Positions 5,742 to 6,478 of a stretch of 6,478 nt of DNA are shown one piece after another; position 1 is the stretch's first letter; each line of letters begins with the position of its first letter. The translations under genes and the position numbers were made by a program. The DNA is from a bacterium (GTDB taxonomy: Bacteria; JAHJDO01): assembly GCA_030631525.1 (NCBI GenBank), contig DAOVKY010000043.1, forward strand, positions 1-6,478, in the 5' to 3' direction. The notes beneath the pieces were generated by a model that saw only the letters and a list, made by a program, of their open reading frames with translations, did not search any database and was not told the origin of the DNA.

Positions 5742-6038
5742 TTATGGTCTTGGTTTGCAGCAACATACTTTACTACCAGTTGTGGGTATATCCATATAAG
5801 TTCCAGGCACATATCGTGCATTAGCTTCCCTCTTACAAGTAACTTCGGTCTTATCAGCATAAAAATCCATCCCAAACGCTTCACAGCTAGTTTCACATGT
5901 TACAGTCTCATCTACTCCTCTAACAAAGCTGCCAAGCCTTCCGGTAAATATGGCTATTAAAACAACCAGAACAATAAGGGCTATAGCAACTATTATAATG
6001 ACATTAATAGAAAGTCCTTGGGATTTTTTGCCTATCAT
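5742..6038 (-). CDS. Small pilin-like anchored cysteine-rich protein, 98 aa
   Basis: The leader MIGKKSQGLSINVIIIVAIA and hydrophobic helix to about residue 31 are followed by FTGRLGSF and an outside domain with C48, C52, C68 and a CCC run at 92-94 just before the end (KPRP). The helix and its flanks match the next gene closely (KK, QG, S, ALIVL, IF, G), so the two are paralogues with diverged cysteine domains. It has its own TATA box and a likely T-rich terminator, so it is probably transcribed alone. A class III leader and small size suggest an abundant or minor surface subunit (inference). Start ATG 6038 is supported by GAGGT just upstream. Confidence 0.85.
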   Translation of the reverse strand: MIGKKSQGLSINVIIIVAIALIVLVVLIAIFTGRLGSFVRGVDETVTCETSCEAFGMDFYADKTEVTCKREANARYVPGTYMDIPTTGSKVCCCKPRP

Positions 6039-6041
6039 AAT

Positions 6042-6046
6042 ACCTC
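6042..6046 (-). promoter_or_regulatory. Candidate ribosome binding site GAGGT for the 5742-6038 gene
   Basis: The minus strand reads GAGGT, then ATT, then ATG 6038. The match to the anti-Shine-Dalgarno sequence is good but the spacing is short. It fits the promoter at 6078-6090, which predicts a 5' leader of about 20 nt here, unlike the two leaderless operons. Confidence 0.45.
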
Positions 6047-6077
6047 TTTATTCAAAGATATTATTTCTGTGCAATAA

Positions 6078-6090
6078 GTTATATATAAAC
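6078..6090 (-). promoter_or_regulatory. TATA-box promoter for the 5742-6038 gene
   Basis: The minus strand reads GTTTATATATAAC; the core TTTATATA is 6089-6082. A start about 26 nt on would fall near 6059, leaving a leader of about 21 nt. The inner TTATATATAA (6079-6088) is a perfect palindrome, so the box could also direct transcription on the plus strand towards the palindrome array. Confidence 0.7.
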
Positions 6091-6160
6091 ATTTTGATTT
6101 GTTTAGGGAAAAATTCAAAGAGCGAGCAAAATCCAAAAAGAGGAAACAAGAGTTATAGAA

Positions 6161-6257
6161 AGATTATCTTCCCTCCAAGGGAAGGCTAATCTGGAAGGAT
6201 TATTTTCCCGACAAAGGAAAACTAATCTGGAAGGATTATCCTGTCAAGGACTAATCT
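6161..6257. repeat. Array of three imperfect palindromes with conserved outer arms and changing inner arms
   Basis: Unit 1 (6161-6192): AGATTA, t, CTTCCCT, loop CCA, AGGGAAG, gc, TAATCT. Unit 2 (6197-6228): GGATTA, TTTTCC, loop cgacaaa, GGAAAA, c, TAATCT. Unit 3 (6233-6257): GGATTA, t, CCT, loop gtca, AGG, ac, TAATCT. The units are joined by the same 4-nt linker GGAA. The junction ctaatctggaaggattat is repeated exactly at 6186-6203 and 6222-6239, with a 12-nt partial copy at 6251-6262. The inner stems differ in sequence yet stay complementary. Function unknown: structured RNA, protein-binding array, or remains of a small palindromic element. Confidence 0.75.
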
Positions 6258-6274
6258 GGAAGAAAATGGTCAGA

Positions 6275-6361
6275 ACGAGTATTTTCGACAAAATGCGAGG
6301 AAACGAGCATTTCGACAAAAGGCAAAAGCCTTTCAACAAAAAGCACTTCTGACAAATCAGA
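6275..6361. repeat. Second cluster of short hairpins and partial direct repeats
   Basis: GTATTTT, loop cgac, AAAATGC (6279-6296, one T-G pair); AAAGGC, loop aaaa, GCCTTT (6318-6333); TCTGA, loop caaa, TCAGA (6348-6361). Two stretches beginning acgag and sharing tttcgacaaaa (6275-6293 and 6303-6320) are partial direct copies. The loops cgac, caaa and cgacaaa resemble the loop of unit 2 in the neighbouring array, so both clusters may derive from one element type. Less regular than 6161-6257. Confidence 0.5.
6317..6342 (-). terminator. Possible terminator of the gap gene
   Basis: Reading the minus strand after the TAA at 6378-6376, there are T runs of five (6342-6338) and four (6327-6324 and 6320-6317), the latter around a 6-bp stem AAAGGC/GCCTTT. 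This would suit termination of gap before the palindrome array. It is a weak call, since short T runs are common in AT-rich DNA. Confidence 0.35.
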
Positions 6362-6375
6362 TATGCGCATACTTT

Positions 6376-6478
6376 TTAAAATTTATCCATTCCCAGAGCC
6401 TTGTTTGTCATCTCCATTGATTTTTTTCCGTCTTTGAATCCTGTTATTGCTCTTATGGCATCTATGTTTTCCGGAACA
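6376..6478 (-). CDS. gap: Type II glyceraldehyde-3-phosphate dehydrogenase, C-terminal end (5' part beyond window)
   Basis: The last 33 codons before TAA 6378-6376 read VPENIDAIRAITGFKDGKKS followed by MEMTNKALGMDKF. The VPEN-[I/V]-DAIRA block and the closing TNKALG motif are characteristic of the C-terminus of archaeal type II GAPDH, a cytosolic enzyme that interconverts glyceraldehyde 3-phosphate and 1,3-bisphosphoglycerate with NAD(P). The catalytic cysteine and nucleotide-binding domain lie outside the window. This housekeeping gene marks the end of the accessory cluster and supports an archaeal source. It is separated from the cluster by 337 nt. The call rests on a short tail, so it is probable rather than certain. 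Confidence 0.78.
   Translation of the reverse strand, partial: VPENIDAIRAITGFKDGKKSMEMTNKALGMDKF

Larger units (their letters stand above)
6039..6375. other. Non-coding stretch between gap and the pilin-like cluster
   Basis: I see no credible gene in these 337 nt on either strand. It holds the promoter of the 5742-6038 gene at its left, three linked palindromes at 6161-6257, looser hairpins and partial direct repeats at 6275-6361, and T tracts on the minus strand that could end the gap transcript. Bases 6091-6160 show nothing beyond purine-rich plus-strand sequence. Confidence 0.7.

Noticed and set aside
5671..5766. N-terminal extension of the 85-residue protein to an upstream start at 5766
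   Set aside because: It would add low-complexity residues (YFFFSIKNYF), run over the end of the gene at 5742 and include the TATA box. ATG 5670 gives the normal leader at the leaderless distance.
5950..6189. Plus-strand frame of 79 codons across the promoter region
   Set aside because: It is antisense to the leader of the 98-residue protein and continues through the promoter and the first palindrome, with no start signals.
6186..6262. CRISPR array
   Set aside because: The repeated 18-mer is present in two full copies and one partial, spacing is 36 then 29 nt, and the intervening sequence is self-complementary rather than unrelated spacers.

Overview
The window reads as accessory DNA from an AT-rich archaeon, most likely a DPANN lineage of the Woesearchaeota/Pacearchaeota type (inference). 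Three things support this. The right edge carries the C-terminus of an archaeal type II glyceraldehyde-3-phosphate dehydrogenase. TATA boxes of the form TTTATATA sit about 26 nt before start codons or predicted transcription starts. At least ten short proteins begin with a basic patch of the K-K-[G/S/A] kind followed at once by a long hydrophobic segment, as in archaeal class III (type IV pilin-like) signal peptides.

Every gene I can support is on the minus strand, so transcription runs from high to low coordinates. From right to left: the gap 3' end (6376-6478); a non-coding stretch of 337 nt (6039-6375) with an array of imperfect palindromes and a TATA promoter; a single gene (5742-6038) with its own promoter and a T-rich end; a promoter at 5688-5704 driving seven tightly packed genes (5670 down to 2798); a near-identical promoter at 2744-2760 driving four packed genes (2727 down to the left edge). 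Gaps within the two operons run from 16 nt down to 4-nt ATGA overlaps and 11-13 nt overlaps. Two of the genes (49 and 48 codons) are very short and easily missed.

Taken together the window is a cluster of twelve genes for small membrane-anchored or pilin-like extracytoplasmic proteins. Several are rich in cysteine and carry recognisable extracellular modules. The most striking is the leftmost protein, which runs off the window. After a signal/anchor and a cysteine-rich region it has at least two tandem somatomedin B (SMB)-type domains with all eight cysteines in near-canonical spacing, encoded by an exact 119-nt direct repeat of period 129 nt. A second protein has a thrombospondin type 3-like calcium loop, and two others share a C-x3-G-G-x-C module.

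The best working hypothesis (inference) is a cell-surface pilus or adhesin apparatus whose subunits are stabilised by disulfides and calcium, perhaps used in contact with another cell. No assembly ATPase, membrane platform protein or prepilin peptidase lies within this window, so the machinery itself is not shown.
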